From Aestuariivita sp. (GTDB lineage: Bacteria > Pseudomonadota > Alphaproteobacteria > Rhodobacterales > Rhodobacteraceae): a stretch of 64,000 nt of DNA. Both the position numbers and the translations under genes were made by a program. The notes beneath the pieces were generated by a model. The model was not told the origin of the DNA. It searched no databases and worked only from the letters and a program-made list of their open reading frames with translations. Within the stretch, counting starts at the first letter, position 1. Each line of letters opens with the position of its first letter. The stretch is taken from NCBI GenBank assembly GCA_018401465.1, contig JAGYKE010000004.1, positions 496,001 through 560,000 on the forward strand, given 5' to 3'. Below are positions 14,199 through 24,473 of this stretch, one piece after another.

Positions 14199-15487
14199 TG
14201 CGCACGCTGTCATGGACCGATATCGTGCGCATGGGTCTTGTCCAGATGTGTCTGGGCGCGGTCGTGGTTCTGATGACCTCGACGCTGAACCGGCTGATGG
14301 TGGTGGAACTGGCGCTGCCCGCCGTGCTGCCCGGGCTTCTGGTCGCGCTGCACTACGGCATCCAGATCACGCGTCCCAACTGGGGCTTCCGGTCGGATAC
14401 AAAGGGCAACCGCACAATCTTCATCATCGGCGGCATGGTGGTTCTTGCGGCGGGCGGGTTCCTTGCCGCGCTGGGTGTTCTGGTGATGGAGACGGCCTTT
14501 GCCGCCGGCATGGCGCTGTCGGTTCTGGCCTATGCGATGATCGGCGTGGGCGTCGGTGCCTCGGGCACCTCGCTTCTGGCGCTGCTGGCCACGGCCACCG
14601 CACCGCAGCGGCGCGCGGCGGCGGCCACGATCACATGGTTGATGATGATCTTCGGGATCGCCGTCACCGCCGGCGCGGTCGGCGCCTTCCTCGACCCCTA
14701 CAGCCCCGCGCTTCTGTTGCGCATCGTGGGTATCGTCACCCTTTCGGCGGTGATCCTGACCGCGCTCGCGGTCCGGGGGATCGAGCAGCGCGTCGATGCC
14801 TCGCCCCGCCCCGAGGATATGCCCTTCCGCCACGGCATCGCGGAAATCTGGGCGGAACGCAGCGCGCGCAATTTCACCATCTTCATCTTCCTGTCGATGA
14901 CCGCCTATTTCATGCAGGAACTCATCCTTGAACCTTACGCCGGCCTCGTCTTCGGCTTCACGCCGGGGCAGTCCACATCGCTGTCGGGCGCGCAGAACGG
15001 TGGCGTGTTCCTTGGTATGGTTCTGGTCGGTATCGCCGCGACGGGCCTGCGCATCGGGTCGCTGCGCGCCTGGGTGATCGCGGGTTGTCTCGGGTCGGCG
15101 GGGATGCTGTCGGTCATCACGCTTCTGGGCACCATCGGGCCGGGTGCGCCGCTGGTCGTGGCGGTCACCGGACTTGGGTTCTTCAACGGCATGTTCGCGG
15201 TCGCCGCGATCGGGTCGATGATGGCACTGGCCGGTCAGGGAAGGTCGTCGCGGGAAGGCACGCGCATGGGCCTCTGGGGTGCCGCGCAGGCCATCGCGGC
15301 GGGCTTCGGCGGGCTGGCGGGCGCGGCCGCGGCCGACATCCTGCGCAGCGTCTTCGACAGCGACGCCTCCGCCTTCGGCGCGGTCTTCCTGGCCGAAGCC
15401 GTCCTTTTCGTTCTTGCCGCCCTCATGGCCCTGCAGGTCATGGAGCGGCGCGTGCAACCATCAGCGGACCTCGTTCCGGGAGAGTGA
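14195..15487 (+). CDS. PucC-family membrane protein of the bchG-bchP segment
   Basis: A 430-residue, roughly twelve-helix transporter-like protein of the BCD/PucC family, paralogous to LhaA. It shares the blocks STLNRLMVVELALPA and LEPYAGLVFG. In Rhodobacter the gene between bchG and bchP is named orf428 or bch2; its role is thought to involve bacteriochlorophyll or light-harvesting assembly, but it is less defined than LhaA or PucC. The ATG at 14195 overlaps the bchG stop; a second ATG follows at once. The function given is inference from family and neighbours. Confidence 0.9.
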   Translation: MMRTLSWTDIVRMGLVQMCLGAVVVLMTSTLNRLMVVELALPAVLPGLLVALHYGIQITRPNWGFRSDTKGNRTIFIIGGMVVLAAGGFLAALGVLVMETAFAAGMALSVLAYAMIGVGVGASGTSLLALLATATAPQRRAAAATITWLMMIFGIAVTAGAVGAFLDPYSPALLLRIVGIVTLSAVILTALAVRGIEQRVDASPRPEDMPFRHGIAEIWAERSARNFTIFIFLSMTAYFMQELILEPYAGLVFGFTPGQSTSLSGAQNGGVFLGMVLVGIAATGLRIGSLRAWVIAGCLGSAGMLSVITLLGTIGPGAPLVVAVTGLGFFNGMFAVAAIGSMMALAGQGRSSREGTRMGLWGAAQAIAAGFGGLAGAAAADILRSVFDSDASAFGAVFLAEAVLFVLAALMALQVMERRVQPSADLVPGE

Positions 15488-15491
15488 AGCC

Positions 15492-16670
15492 ATGTATGAT
15501 GTCGTCGTCGTCGGCGGAGGCCCGTCGGGTGCTACCGCAGCGGAAGATCTGGTGCGGTCGGGCCACAAGGTCGCGCTTCTGGACCGAGAGGGCCGGATCA
15601 AGCCCTGCGGCGGGGCGATCCCGCCGCGCCTGATGCAGGATTTCAACATCACCGAAGCGCAACTTGTCGCCAAGGTGAACACGGCGCGCATGATCTCGCC
15701 CACGGGGCGGACGGTGGATATCCCCATCGAGAACGGGTTCGTCGGCATGGTCGACCGCAAGGATTTCGACCCCTTCCTTCGCGCCCGCGCGGCCGAAGCC
15801 GGGGCCGAGTACTTCGTCGGCACCTTCCTGCGGATCGAACGCGAAGGCCGCCACCGCCGCGTCATCTACCGCGACAAGGCGACAGGCGAGGAACGCGAAC
15901 TCCCCTCCCGCCTGATCATCGGGGCGGATGGCGCGCGCAGCCGTGTCGGCAAGGCCGAGGTCGCAGGCTGGGACAAGATCCCTTACGTGCTGGCCTATCA
16001 CGAGATCATCAAGGCCCCGCCCAAGAACGATGTCTATGACCCGGTTCGCTGCGACGTGATCTATGACGGCGCGATCAGCCCCGATTTCTATGGCTGGGTC
16101 TTCCCCCATGGCGACAGCGCCAGCGTGGGCATGGGCACGGGCCTGACGAATGTCGACCTCAAGGAAGCGACCGCCGCCCTGCGCGCCGCCAGCGGGCTGG
16201 CCGATTGCGAAACGCTGCGCCGCGAGGGTGCGCCCATCCCGCTCCACCCGCTCGACCGGTGGGACAACGGGATTGACACCGTCCTGTCGGGCGATGCGGC
16301 GGGCGTCGTCGCGCCGTCTTCGGGCGAGGGCATCTATTACGCCATGGTCGGCGGACGGGTCGCCGCGACAGCCTGCGCCGCGACGCTGGCCTCGGGCCGC
16401 ATCAAGGATCTGCAGCTTGCGCGCAAGCTGTTCATGCGCGAACACAAGACGGTGTTCCGGGTGTTGCAATCCATGCAGAACGCCTATTACCGGTCCGATA
16501 ACCGTCGCGAACGCTTCGTGTCGCTGTGCCACGACGTCGATGTGCAAAGGCTGACCTTCGAGGCCTACATGAACAAGAAACTCGTCAAGGCGCGGCCCAT
16601 GGCGCATATCAAGATCGGGTTGAAGAACCTGGCCCACCTGACGGGGCTGGTTTCACCGGAACGGGTATGA
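15492..16670 (+). CDS. bchP: Geranylgeranyl (bacterio)chlorophyll reductase BchP
   Basis: FAD-dependent reductase that saturates the geranylgeranyl tail of bacteriochlorophyll to phytyl. The 392-residue protein starts with a dinucleotide-binding VVGGGPSGATAAEDLV (6-21), has the family motif IKPCGGAIPPR, the second FAD motif LIIGADGARSRVGK and SGDAAGVVAPSSGEGIYYAM. A GGGAGAG ribosome site precedes ATG 15492. It follows the PucC-like gene by four bases and overlaps idi by four, so bchG to idi form one transcription unit. Confidence 0.96.
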   Translation: MYDVVVVGGGPSGATAAEDLVRSGHKVALLDREGRIKPCGGAIPPRLMQDFNITEAQLVAKVNTARMISPTGRTVDIPIENGFVGMVDRKDFDPFLRARAAEAGAEYFVGTFLRIEREGRHRRVIYRDKATGEERELPSRLIIGADGARSRVGKAEVAGWDKIPYVLAYHEIIKAPPKNDVYDPVRCDVIYDGAISPDFYGWVFPHGDSASVGMGTGLTNVDLKEATAALRAASGLADCETLRREGAPIPLHPLDRWDNGIDTVLSGDAAGVVAPSSGEGIYYAMVGGRVAATACAATLASGRIKDLQLARKLFMREHKTVFRVLQSMQNAYYRSDNRRERFVSLCHDVDVQRLTFEAYMNKKLVKARPMAHIKIGLKNLAHLTGLVSPERV

Positions 16671-17209
16671 CGATCCTGATCCCGGCCTGGGTCAATGGCG
16701 AACTGACACCTGTCGACAAGCTCGAGGCGCACCTGAAGGGCCTGCGCCACAAGGCGGTGTCGGTCTTCGTGATCCTCGGGACCGAAGTTCTGATGCAGCG
16801 CCGGGCGATGGGCAAGTATCACACGCCCGGCCTGTGGGCGAACACCTGCTGCACCCATCCCGACTGGGACGAGGACCCCGCCGCCTGCGCCCTGCGCCGT
16901 CTGCGCGAGGAGCTGGGGATTACCGGGCTTTATCCCGAACACCGGCACCGGCTGGAATACCGCGCCGATGTCGGAAACGGCCTGACCGAACACGAGGTGG
17001 TCGATGTGTTCCTCGCCCGCGCCGGGAGCGGTGTGACGATGACACCTAACCCCGACGAGGTAATGGAGACGCGCTGGATCGACTATCATGATCTTCTGGC
17101 CGAGGTGGCGCGGCACCCGGACCGATTCACGCCCTGGCTCAAGATCTATCTTACCGATTATGCCGACATGATCTTCGGTTCCGACCTGATGATGGCCGCG
17201 CGCGGCTGA
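16667..17209 (+). CDS. idi: Isopentenyl-diphosphate delta-isomerase (type I)
   Basis: Interconverts isopentenyl and dimethylallyl diphosphate, supplying precursor for the geranylgeranyl tail and carotenoids. The 180-residue Nudix-fold protein has the catalytic cysteine in NTCCTHP and the acidic REELGI element of the Nudix-like motif. Start ATG 16667 overlaps the bchP stop. Placement at the end of the photosynthesis operon suits a dedicated prenyl supply for BchG. Confidence 0.95.
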   Translation: MTILIPAWVNGELTPVDKLEAHLKGLRHKAVSVFVILGTEVLMQRRAMGKYHTPGLWANTCCTHPDWDEDPAACALRRLREELGITGLYPEHRHRLEYRADVGNGLTEHEVVDVFLARAGSGVTMTPNPDEVMETRWIDYHDLLAEVARHPDRFTPWLKIYLTDYADMIFGSDLMMAARG

Positions 17210-17267
17210 TCGGGTCTTGAACCCCCCCGCGCGCGCTGGTTCAGTGCGCGCCGGGAGGACCCCTTTC

Positions 17268-18524
17268 ATGACCGTTCTGATCGCCGGTGCCGGCATTGCC
17301 GGCCTCACCCTTGGCCTGACGCTGCACCAGATCGGCGTGCCCTTCCGCATCTTCGAGTCCGCGCGCGAGATCCGGCCCTTGGGCGTCGGCATCAACATCC
17401 AGCCCAACGCCGTGCGCGAATTGTTCGATCTGGGCCTGCAATCGATGCTCGACCAGACCGGCGTGCGGACGCGGCAATACGGGTTCTATTCGAAGCTGGG
17501 CAAGACCATCTGGGAAGAACCGCGCGGCACATGGGCGGGCTATGCCTGGCCGCAATTCTCGATCCACCGGGGGCGGTTGCAGGTGATGCTCTACGAGGCG
17601 CTGAAGGCCCGCGCGGGGGCCGATTGCGTGGTCACCGGCGCCCGCGCGATGGGGTTCGAGACCGGGCCCAACGGGGCGGTTCTACATCTGGAAAGCGGGC
17701 GGGTGGAAGGCACGCTGATCGTCGCCGCCGACGGCATCCATTCGGCGCTCCGCGCGCAGATGGTCCCGCAAGAGGGGCCGCCGAAATGGAACGGCGCGAT
17801 CCTGTGGCGCGGCACGACCCGCGCCCGGCCCTTCTTCGGCGGCGCGTCGATGGCGCTGATCGGGCACGACTGGCAGAGGATCGTGGCCTATCCCATTTCC
17901 GAGCCCGATGAGACGGGCGAGGTGGTGATGAACTGGATCGCCGAATTGCGCGTGGACCCGTCGCAGGGCTGGCGCAAGGAAGACTGGAACCGCAAGGCGG
18001 ACCTTGCCGATTTCCGTCCCGAATTCGAGGATTGGCGCTTCGGCTGGCTGGACGCGCCCGCGCTGATCGACGGCGCGGCCGAGGTTCTGGAATACCCGAT
18101 GGTCGACCGCGATCCGCTTGACGCCTGGACACAAGGCCGCGTCACGCTGATGGGCGACGCGGCGCATGCGACCTATCCCGTCGGGTCGAACGGGGCGAGC
18201 CAGGCCATCGTCGACGCCCGCATGATCGGGGCGAAGATCCTTGAACACGGGCTGACGCCGGATGCTCTGCTTGCCTACGAGGACGCGATGCGCCCCATCG
18301 CCAACGGCGTGGTGCGCGCGAACCGGGCAGGCGGCGGGCCTGACGCCGTGCTGCAGCGGGTCGAGGACCTCTGCGGCGGCGATTTCGAGGTGATCGACGA
18401 CGTGATCCCGCAGGCCGATCTTGCGGCGCATGCGGCGAAGTACAAGACGATCTCGGGCTTTTCCATCGAGGCGCTGAACGCCCGGCCCCGGACGATTCCG
18501 GAAGGGGCGCGGGTGACGCTTTAG
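17268..18524 (+). CDS. FAD-dependent aromatic-type monooxygenase, substrate unknown
   Basis: A 418-residue flavoprotein hydroxylase of the UbiH/salicylate hydroxylase group. It shows the N-terminal GAGIAGLTLGL (about 6-16), the DG motif VAADGIHSALR and the GD motif MGDAAHATYPVGSNGASQA. ATG 17268 has a strong GGGAGGA site. It lies 58 bp after idi on the same strand, with a GC-rich imperfect hairpin between them. Nothing in the sequence fixes the substrate. It could belong to the photosynthesis operon or be an independent catabolic gene; the convergent neighbour glpK ends 28 bases downstream. Confidence 0.85.
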   Translation: MTVLIAGAGIAGLTLGLTLHQIGVPFRIFESAREIRPLGVGINIQPNAVRELFDLGLQSMLDQTGVRTRQYGFYSKLGKTIWEEPRGTWAGYAWPQFSIHRGRLQVMLYEALKARAGADCVVTGARAMGFETGPNGAVLHLESGRVEGTLIVAADGIHSALRAQMVPQEGPPKWNGAILWRGTTRARPFFGGASMALIGHDWQRIVAYPISEPDETGEVVMNWIAELRVDPSQGWRKEDWNRKADLADFRPEFEDWRFGWLDAPALIDGAAEVLEYPMVDRDPLDAWTQGRVTLMGDAAHATYPVGSNGASQAIVDARMIGAKILEHGLTPDALLAYEDAMRPIANGVVRANRAGGGPDAVLQRVEDLCGGDFEVIDDVIPQADLAAHAAKYKTISGFSIEALNARPRTIPEGARVTL

Positions 18525-18551
18525 CGGGGCCGCCGGGCCGGAGAGGCGCGC

Positions 18552-20024
18552 TCACACCATCTGCGCCGCCGCCACTGCGCGCTTCCACCGCGCGTAATCG
18601 GCCTCGCGCGCGGCGTCGTCGCTTCCCGGTGCGAACCGCCGTTCGGCGGCCCAACCGGCGGCGAAACCCTCCATGTCCGGATAGACGCCCGCCCGCATCC
18701 CGGCGAGCCACGCCGCGCCCAGCGCGGTCGTCTCGACCATGCGCGGCCGGTCCACGGGCGCGCCCAGCATGTCGGCCAGCCGCTGCATCGTCCAGTCGCT
18801 TGCCGCCATGCCGCCATCGACGCGCAGCACCGTGTCGCCCGCGCCCGCCCAGTCGGCGCGCATCGCCTCGACCAGATCGCGGGTCTGGAACGCGACGCTG
18901 TCCAGCGCGGCGCGCGCGAACTCCGCAGGCCCCGAATTTCGCGTCAGCCCGAAGACTGCGCCCCGGCAATCGGGGTTCCAGTAGGGTGCGCCGAGACCGG
19001 TGAAGGCGGGCACGATGGTCACCGTCTGGCCCGGGTCGGCGCGCTGCGCCAGATCGCCGGACGCGGCGGCGCTGCCGATGATCCCAAGCCCGTCGCGCAG
19101 CCACTGCACCACGGCGCCCGCAACAAAGATCGACCCTTCCAGCGCATAGGTGCGTTGCCCGTCCAACTGATAGGCGATGGTGGTCAGAAGCCTGTTCCCC
19201 GACACGACCGCCTGATCGCCGGTGTTCAGAAGCGCGAAGCACCCCGTGCCATAGGTCGATTTCATCATTCCCGGCGCGAAACAGGCCTGCCCAATGGTGG
19301 CCGCCTGCTGGTCGCCTGCAACGCCCAGAATGGGGATCGCCCCGCCCAGAAGCGTGGGATCGGTCACCCCGAAATCCGCCGCGCAGTCGCGCACCTTCGG
19401 CAAAAGCGACAGCGGTATGCCCAGCAGATCAGCGATGTCGGGGCACCACCGGCCCTTGTGGATGTCATACAGCATCGTGCGTGACGCATTGGTTGCGTCC
19501 GTCGTATGCACCTTGCCACCGGTCAGCCGCCAGATCAGGAAACTGTCGATCGTCCCGAAGGCGAGGTCGAGGCCGCGCGCCTCGCCCGCCCGGTCGAGTA
19601 TCCACGCGACCTTCGTGGCCGAGAAATAGGGGTCGACCAGCAGCCCGGTGCGAGCGGTGATCATCGCCGCGTGCCCATCGGCCCGGAGCCGGGCGCACAG
19701 ATCGGCAGTGCGCCGGTCCTGCCAGACGATGGCGTTGTGCAAGGGTTTGCCGGTGGCCCGGTCCCAGATTACGGTCGTTTCGCGCTGGTTCGTGATGCCG
19801 ATCCCGGCGATGTCCTTGGCGGTCACGCCCGCCTGTTCCATCGCCGCGCGGCAGGTGGACAGCGTGGTATCCCAGATCTCTTCCGGGTCGTGTTCGACCC
19901 AGCCCGAGGCCGGATAGATCTGACGGAATTCCTGCTGGGCCACCGCGACCACCTGCATCGCGGCGTCGAAGAGGATAGCCCGGCTCGATGTCGTGCCCTG
20001 ATCGATGGCAAGGATATGGGTCAT
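18552..20024 (-). CDS. glpK: Glycerol kinase
   Basis: Phosphorylates glycerol to sn-glycerol 3-phosphate in the cytoplasm with ATP. The 490-residue protein has the FGGY-family ATP motif [10 protein letters not shown] near the start, [13 protein letters not shown], and the C-terminal signature [15 protein letters not shown] 20024 has a GGAGGA site. It follows glpD by 23 bases in the same direction, so glpD-glpK form an operon that makes and oxidises glycerol 3-phosphate. No glycerol facilitator or uptake gene is nearby. Confidence 0.96.
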   Translation of the reverse strand: MTHILAIDQGTTSSRAILFDAAMQVVAVAQQEFRQIYPASGWVEHDPEEIWDTTLSTCRAAMEQAGVTAKDIAGIGITNQRETTVIWDRATGKPLHNAIVWQDRRTADLCARLRADGHAAMITARTGLLVDPYFSATKVAWILDRAGEARGLDLAFGTIDSFLIWRLTGGKVHTTDATNASRTMLYDIHKGRWCPDIADLLGIPLSLLPKVRDCAADFGVTDPTLLGGAIPILGVAGDQQAATIGQACFAPGMMKSTYGTGCFALLNTGDQAVVSGNRLLTTIAYQLDGQRTYALEGSIFVAGAVVQWLRDGLGIIGSAAASGDLAQRADPGQTVTIVPAFTGLGAPYWNPDCRGAVFGLTRNSGPAEFARAALDSVAFQTRDLVEAMRADWAGAGDTVLRVDGGMAASDWTMQRLADMLGAPVDRPRMVETTALGAAWLAGMRAGVYPDMEGFAAGWAAERRFAPGSDDAAREADYARWKRAVAAAQMV

Positions 20025-20047
20025 GCGCGAGTCCTCCGGCGCGCAGT

Positions 20048-21592
20048 CTAGGACAGGTTGCGGCCCTCGAACCAGTCGTCGAGTGCACGCACCTGCGCCT
20101 GCGTCAGCCGCAGACCCAGCTTGCTGCGCCGCCAGATCACGTCCTGCGTAGAGCGGGCGAATTCCCGGGTGACCAACCAGCGCAGTTCCGCCTCGGTCAG
20201 GGTCGCGCCGAAGTCGCGGCCCAGATCGGCGGCGGTCTTCGCGCCGCCAAGCACCTGCGCCGCCTCGGTCCCGTAGGCGCGGATCAGCCGCGCGGCCCAT
20301 GCGCCGGTCAGGAAAGGATGATCGGCGCGCAAGCGGTCGGTCAGGGCCTTCACCCGGTCATGGGGGAAATCGCCCCCGGGCAGGGCCACGCCGGCCGTCC
20401 AGGGGCCTTTCGCCACCGGCAGGCAGGTGCCGATCTTCTGCATCGCTGCTTCGGCCAGCCGACGATAGGTGGTGATCTTGCCGCCGAAGACATGCAGCAC
20501 GGGCGCGCGCGCCCTATCGACCGTCAGGACATAGTCGCGCGTCGCCGCCGTGGCCGAACTCGCCCCGTCGTCGTAAAGCGGCCGGACGCCAGAATAGCGC
20601 CAGACGATATCGGCGCGCGTCACATCCCGCGCGAAATAGCGCGATGCGAAGGCCAGAAGGTAATCGGCCTCGGCATCGGTGCATTCGGGTTGCGTGTCCG
20701 CGTCGGGATGGTCCTGATCGGTGGTGCCGATCAGGGTGAAATCCTGTTCATAGGGAATGGCGAAGATGATGCGCCCGTCGGAGCCCTGAAAGAAATAGGC
20801 GCGGTCGTGATCGAACAGGCGGCGCGTCACGATATGGCTGCCGCGCACAAGGCGCACCGCCTCGCGGCTGTTCGACCCGATCACGCCGCGCAGCGTGTCG
20901 CCCACCCATGGGCCTGCCGCGTTCACCAGCATCCGCGCGCGGAAGTCCCCGCCGGTCGTGGTGATGTGCCACAGATCACCGTCGCGCCGGGCGGCCGTCA
21001 CCTTGGTGCGTGTCAGGATGCGCGCACCGCGCGCCTGCGCGTCGCGGGCGTTCAGGATGACCAGCCGCGAATCCTCGACCCAGACGTCGGAATACTCGAA
21101 CGCGCGGGTGAATTCGGGGCGCAGGGCCTTGCCCGCCGGATCGCGCTTCAGATCAAGACTGCGCGTGCCGGGCAGGATCTTCCGCCCGCCCATGTGATCG
21201 TACAGAAACAGCCCCGCCCGGATCATCCATGCCGGGCGCCGCCCCTTGAGCCAGGGCATGACGCGCGACAGAAGTCGGGCCGCAGGGGTTTCGGTGTCGA
21301 AGCGCATCTGCGGCGACAGGGGCAGGACGAACCGCATGGGCCATGCGATATGCGGCATGGCGCGCAACAGGACCTCGCGTTCTTCCAGCGATTCGCGGAC
21401 CAGACGGAATTCGAAGAAATCGAGATAGCGCAGCCCGCCATGAAAGAGCTTGGTCGACGCCGACGACGTCGCGCCGCCCAGATCGCCCATTTCCGCCAGC
21501 GTCACCGACAGGCCGCGCCCCGCCGCATCGCGCGCGATGCCGCAGCCGTTGATGCCGCCGCCGATGATGAACAGGTCGCAAGGGTTCGCCAT
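20048..21592 (-). CDS. glpD: Aerobic glycerol-3-phosphate dehydrogenase
   Basis: FAD enzyme that oxidises glycerol 3-phosphate to dihydroxyacetone phosphate and feeds electrons to quinone at the membrane. The 514-residue protein begins with the FAD motif [20 protein letters not shown] and has the family block [12 protein letters not shown] and the C-terminal helical domain ([14 protein letters not shown]). ATG 21592 was chosen because it places the FAD motif six residues from the start; the ribosome site (AGGTG) is weak. It is transcribed divergently from the CoA-transferase-family gene. Confidence 0.95.
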   Translation of the reverse strand: MANPCDLFIIGGGINGCGIARDAAGRGLSVTLAEMGDLGGATSSASTKLFHGGLRYLDFFEFRLVRESLEEREVLLRAMPHIAWPMRFVLPLSPQMRFDTETPAARLLSRVMPWLKGRRPAWMIRAGLFLYDHMGGRKILPGTRSLDLKRDPAGKALRPEFTRAFEYSDVWVEDSRLVILNARDAQARGARILTRTKVTAARRDGDLWHITTTGGDFRARMLVNAAGPWVGDTLRGVIGSNSREAVRLVRGSHIVTRRLFDHDRAYFFQGSDGRIIFAIPYEQDFTLIGTTDQDHPDADTQPECTDAEADYLLAFASRYFARDVTRADIVWRYSGVRPLYDDGASSATAATRDYVLTVDRARAPVLHVFGGKITTYRRLAEAAMQKIGTCLPVAKGPWTAGVALPGGDFPHDRVKALTDRLRADHPFLTGAWAARLIRAYGTEAAQVLGGAKTAADLGRDFGATLTEAELRWLVTREFARSTQDVIWRRSKLGLRLTQAQVRALDDWFEGRNLS

Positions 21593-21616
21593 GCACCTGT
21601 TTTGGCGCGAAATGCG

Positions 21617-21632
21617 TGACGGTTCCACGTCA
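21617..21632. promoter_or_regulatory. Inverted repeat in the glpD divergent promoter region
   Basis: TGACG and CGTCA arms are separated by six bases, 25 bases upstream of the glpD start and 62 before the divergent gene. On the minus strand the first arm also completes a TTGACG, a possible -35 element. This would suit a small dimeric repressor, but no regulator is encoded next to it, so the role is a guess. Confidence 0.3.
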
Positions 21633-21693
21633 AAGCGCGCTTGACGCTGCGTGCCCTGCGCCAGAGGGTCGGGCAAGACGGAAGGAGCCGGAC

Positions 21694-22806
21694 ATGCTGG
21701 ACAGGAACGGGCCCCTGCGGGGCGTGCGGGTGGTGGAACTGGCCGGGCTGGGGCCGGGGCCCTTTGCCTGCATGATGCTGGCCGACATGGGGGCGGACGT
21801 GGTGCGCGTGGCACGGCCGGGGCTGAAGCCGCTGTTCGGGATCGACCAGAAGTACAACCTCTATGACCGCTCGCGCCGGACGGTCGAGCTGAACCTGCGC
21901 GATCCGGCCGACCGCGACGCGGCGCTGGCCCTGATCGACCGGGCCGAGATCGTGATCGAAGGCTATCGCCCCGGCGTGATGGAGCGGCTGGGGCTGGCGC
22001 CCGACATGCTCATCGCGCGCAATCCGCGCCTTGTCGTGGGCCGGATGACCGGCTGGGGGCAGGACGGCCCTTTGCGTGACCGCGCCGGGCATGACATCGA
22101 CTACATGGCGATTTCCGGCGCGCTCTGGGCGATCGGGCCGGGGGACACGCCACCGCCGCCGCCGCAGAACATCGTCGCCGATCTGGCGGGCGGGGGCATG
22201 ATGATGGTCGCGGGGGTTCTGGCCGCGCTGACCCATGCGCGGGCGACGGGACAGGGACAGGTCGTCGACACCTGCATGTCGGACGGGGCCGCGCTGATGA
22301 TGGTGATGCAATACGGGATGAAGGCCGCAGGGATCGGGCATGACGGCGCGCGGGGTGCCGATATCCTGAACGGGGGGGCCGCGTGGTATCGCTGCTATGC
22401 CACGAAGGATGGCGGCTACATCGCGGTGGGCGCGATCGAGCCGCAGTTCTTCGCAACACTTCTGCAGGCCATCGGGCGCGAGGGCGATCCTGTCTTCGCC
22501 AATCAGTACGGACCGAACGGTCAGGCTGCGATGCATGCCGCGCTGGAAGACATCTTCGTGGGGAAAACGCGCGCCGAATGGGCGGCGATCTTGGAGCCGC
22601 TCGATGCCTGCGCGGTGCCGGTCCTGTCGATGGACGAGGCACCCGATCATCCCCACAACCGCGCCCGCGGCACCTTTGTCGAAACCGACGGAATCGTGCA
22701 GCCCGGCCCCTGCCCCCGCTTTTCGGCCACGCCCTCCGATCCGCCCACCCATGGCGACGCGGGCCGCGTCACCGCGCAGGAGGCGCTGGGCCGCTGGGCG
22801 GGGTAG
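21694..22806 (+). CDS. CoA-transferase family III protein, AMACR-like racemase
   Basis: A 370-residue member of the CaiB/BaiF family. His133 in AGHDIDYMAISG and Asp163 in NIVADLAGGG align with the catalytic His and Asp of alpha-methylacyl-CoA racemases, so racemisation of 2-methylacyl-CoA esters is more likely than CoA transfer. ATG 21694 has GGAAGGAG. It is followed after 97 bases by a periplasmic binding protein on the same strand. Substrate is unknown. Confidence 0.85.
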   Translation: MLDRNGPLRGVRVVELAGLGPGPFACMMLADMGADVVRVARPGLKPLFGIDQKYNLYDRSRRTVELNLRDPADRDAALALIDRAEIVIEGYRPGVMERLGLAPDMLIARNPRLVVGRMTGWGQDGPLRDRAGHDIDYMAISGALWAIGPGDTPPPPPQNIVADLAGGGMMMVAGVLAALTHARATGQGQVVDTCMSDGAALMMVMQYGMKAAGIGHDGARGADILNGGAAWYRCYATKDGGYIAVGAIEPQFFATLLQAIGREGDPVFANQYGPNGQAAMHAALEDIFVGKTRAEWAAILEPLDACAVPVLSMDEAPDHPHNRARGTFVETDGIVQPGPCPRFSATPSDPPTHGDAGRVTAQEALGRWAG

Positions 22807-22903
22807 GACGGCGCAATCTCCCTTGTGTGAATCCGGTCTTTGGCCAAGACTGGTGGCTGACGGGCCCGGAACAGGGCCGCGACAACCGTCTGGGAGAGAC
22901 CCG

Positions 22904-24391
22904 ATGATCCGTTTCACCACCCGATTTGCCCTTGCCGCGTCGGTGGCGCTGGCCGCCGGCCTGGGCGCAGCACAGGCGCAGCAGACCGACATCACCGTGG
23001 CGATGCAGCTCGAGCCGCCGCATCTCGACCCGACCAGCGCGGCGGCCGGGGCCATCGACAGCGTCCTTTATTCCAACGTCTTCGAAGGGCTGACGCGCTT
23101 TGCCAGCGACGGGTCGATCGTTCCCGGGCTGGCGGAAAGCTGGGAAATCTCGGACGACGGGCTGGTTTATACGTTCAAGCTGCGGTCCGGCGTGTCCTTC
23201 CATGACGGCACCGCGATGGACGCCGAGGACGTCAAGTTCAGCCTGGACCGTGCGCGGGCCGAGGACAGCGTGAACGCGCAGAAGGCGCTGTTCGCCGGGA
23301 TCAGCGACGTGACCGTGGTGGACCCGCTGAATGTGCAGGTGACGCTGACCGAGCCGAACGGGCTGTTCCTGTTCAACATGGCCTGGGGTGACGCGGTGAT
23401 CGTGGCGCCGGAATCGATCGAGGGGATCAAGCAGACGCCCGTCGGCACCGGTGCCTTCCGCTTTGTCGAATGGGTGCAGGGCGACCGCGTCGTGCTGCAG
23501 AAGAACCATGCCTATTGGGGCACGCCCGCCAAGCTCGAGAACGTGACGTTCAAGTTCATCAGCGACCCGACCGCCGCCTTTGCGGCGATGATGGCCGAGG
23601 ATATCGACGTCTTCGCGGGCTTCCCCGCGCCCGAGAACCTGCCGCAATTCGAAGCCGACCCGCGGTTCCAGGTGCTGGTCGGATCGACCGAGGGCGAGAC
23701 GATCCTGTCCACCAACAACCTCCAGCCGCCCTTCGACAATATCAAGGTGCGGGAGGCGCTGGCGCACGCTATCGACCGGCAGGCGATCATCGATGGCGCA
23801 ATGTTCGGCTATGGCACGCCAATCGGCACGCATTTCGCGCCGCACAATCCGGCCTATGTGGACCTGACCGCGCAGTCGGCCTTCGACCCCGACAAGGCGC
23901 GCGCCCTGTTGGCCGAGGCGGGCTTCCCGGACGGGTTCGAGACGACGCTGCACCTGCCGCCGCCGTCCTACGCGCGGCGCGGGGGTGAGATCATCGCGGC
24001 GCAGCTGGCAGCCGTCGGCATCAAGGCCGAGATCATCAACGTCGAATGGGCCCAGTGGCTGGAAACCGTGTTCACCGGCAAGAACTTCGGCCTGACCATC
24101 GTCAGCCATACCGAGCCGATGGATGTCGGGATCTATGCGCGGCCCGAATACTATTTCCAGTACGACAATCCCGCGTTTCAGGAGCTGATGGCGACGCTGA
24201 ACGGCACCACCGATCCAGCGAAGCGGACTGAACTTCTGCAACAGGCGCAGCGGATCATCGCGGACGATTACGTGAACGGCTACCTGTTCCAGCTGGCGGC
24301 GCTGAGCGTGGCGAAGGCGGGGGTGCAGGGTCTTTGGACCAATGCGCCGACGCAGGCGACCGACCTCACGGCGGTGAGCTGGGCGAACTGA
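22904..24391 (+). CDS. ABC transporter substrate-binding protein, peptide/nickel (SBP_bac_5) family
   Basis: A 495-residue exported binding protein. Residues 1-26 are a typical signal peptide ending AQA, and the mature part shows family blocks such as VYTFKLRSGVSFHDGT and GTGAFRFVEW. ATG 22904 has a GGGAGAG site. No permease or ATPase genes accompany it: upstream lies the AMACR-like gene and downstream a strong terminator. It must either serve a transporter encoded elsewhere or act alone. The ligand cannot be read from the sequence. Confidence 0.88.
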   Translation: MIRFTTRFALAASVALAAGLGAAQAQQTDITVAMQLEPPHLDPTSAAAGAIDSVLYSNVFEGLTRFASDGSIVPGLAESWEISDDGLVYTFKLRSGVSFHDGTAMDAEDVKFSLDRARAEDSVNAQKALFAGISDVTVVDPLNVQVTLTEPNGLFLFNMAWGDAVIVAPESIEGIKQTPVGTGAFRFVEWVQGDRVVLQKNHAYWGTPAKLENVTFKFISDPTAAFAAMMAEDIDVFAGFPAPENLPQFEADPRFQVLVGSTEGETILSTNNLQPPFDNIKVREALAHAIDRQAIIDGAMFGYGTPIGTHFAPHNPAYVDLTAQSAFDPDKARALLAEAGFPDGFETTLHLPPPSYARRGGEIIAAQLAAVGIKAEIINVEWAQWLETVFTGKNFGLTIVSHTEPMDVGIYARPEYYFQYDNPAFQELMATLNGTTDPAKRTELLQQAQRIIADDYVNGYLFQLAALSVAKAGVQGLWTNAPTQATDLTAVSWAN

Positions 24392-24410
24392 GCGCGTTCT
24401 TCGACGCGAA

Positions 24411-24447
24411 AAAAGGCCCGGAAACCGCGTCGGTTTCCGGGCCTTTT
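24411..24447. terminator. Strong bidirectional rho-independent terminator
   Basis: A perfect 16-bp stem (AAAAGGCCCGGAAACC and its complement) with a five-base loop GCGTC, flanked by A-rich and T-rich tracts on the two sides. It lies 20 bases after the binding-protein stop and serves that gene on the plus strand and, by its A-tract, the convergent aminotransferase on the minus strand. Confidence 0.92.
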
Positions 24448-24473
24448 CTTTTGAGACGGTCCGGACGAAGACC

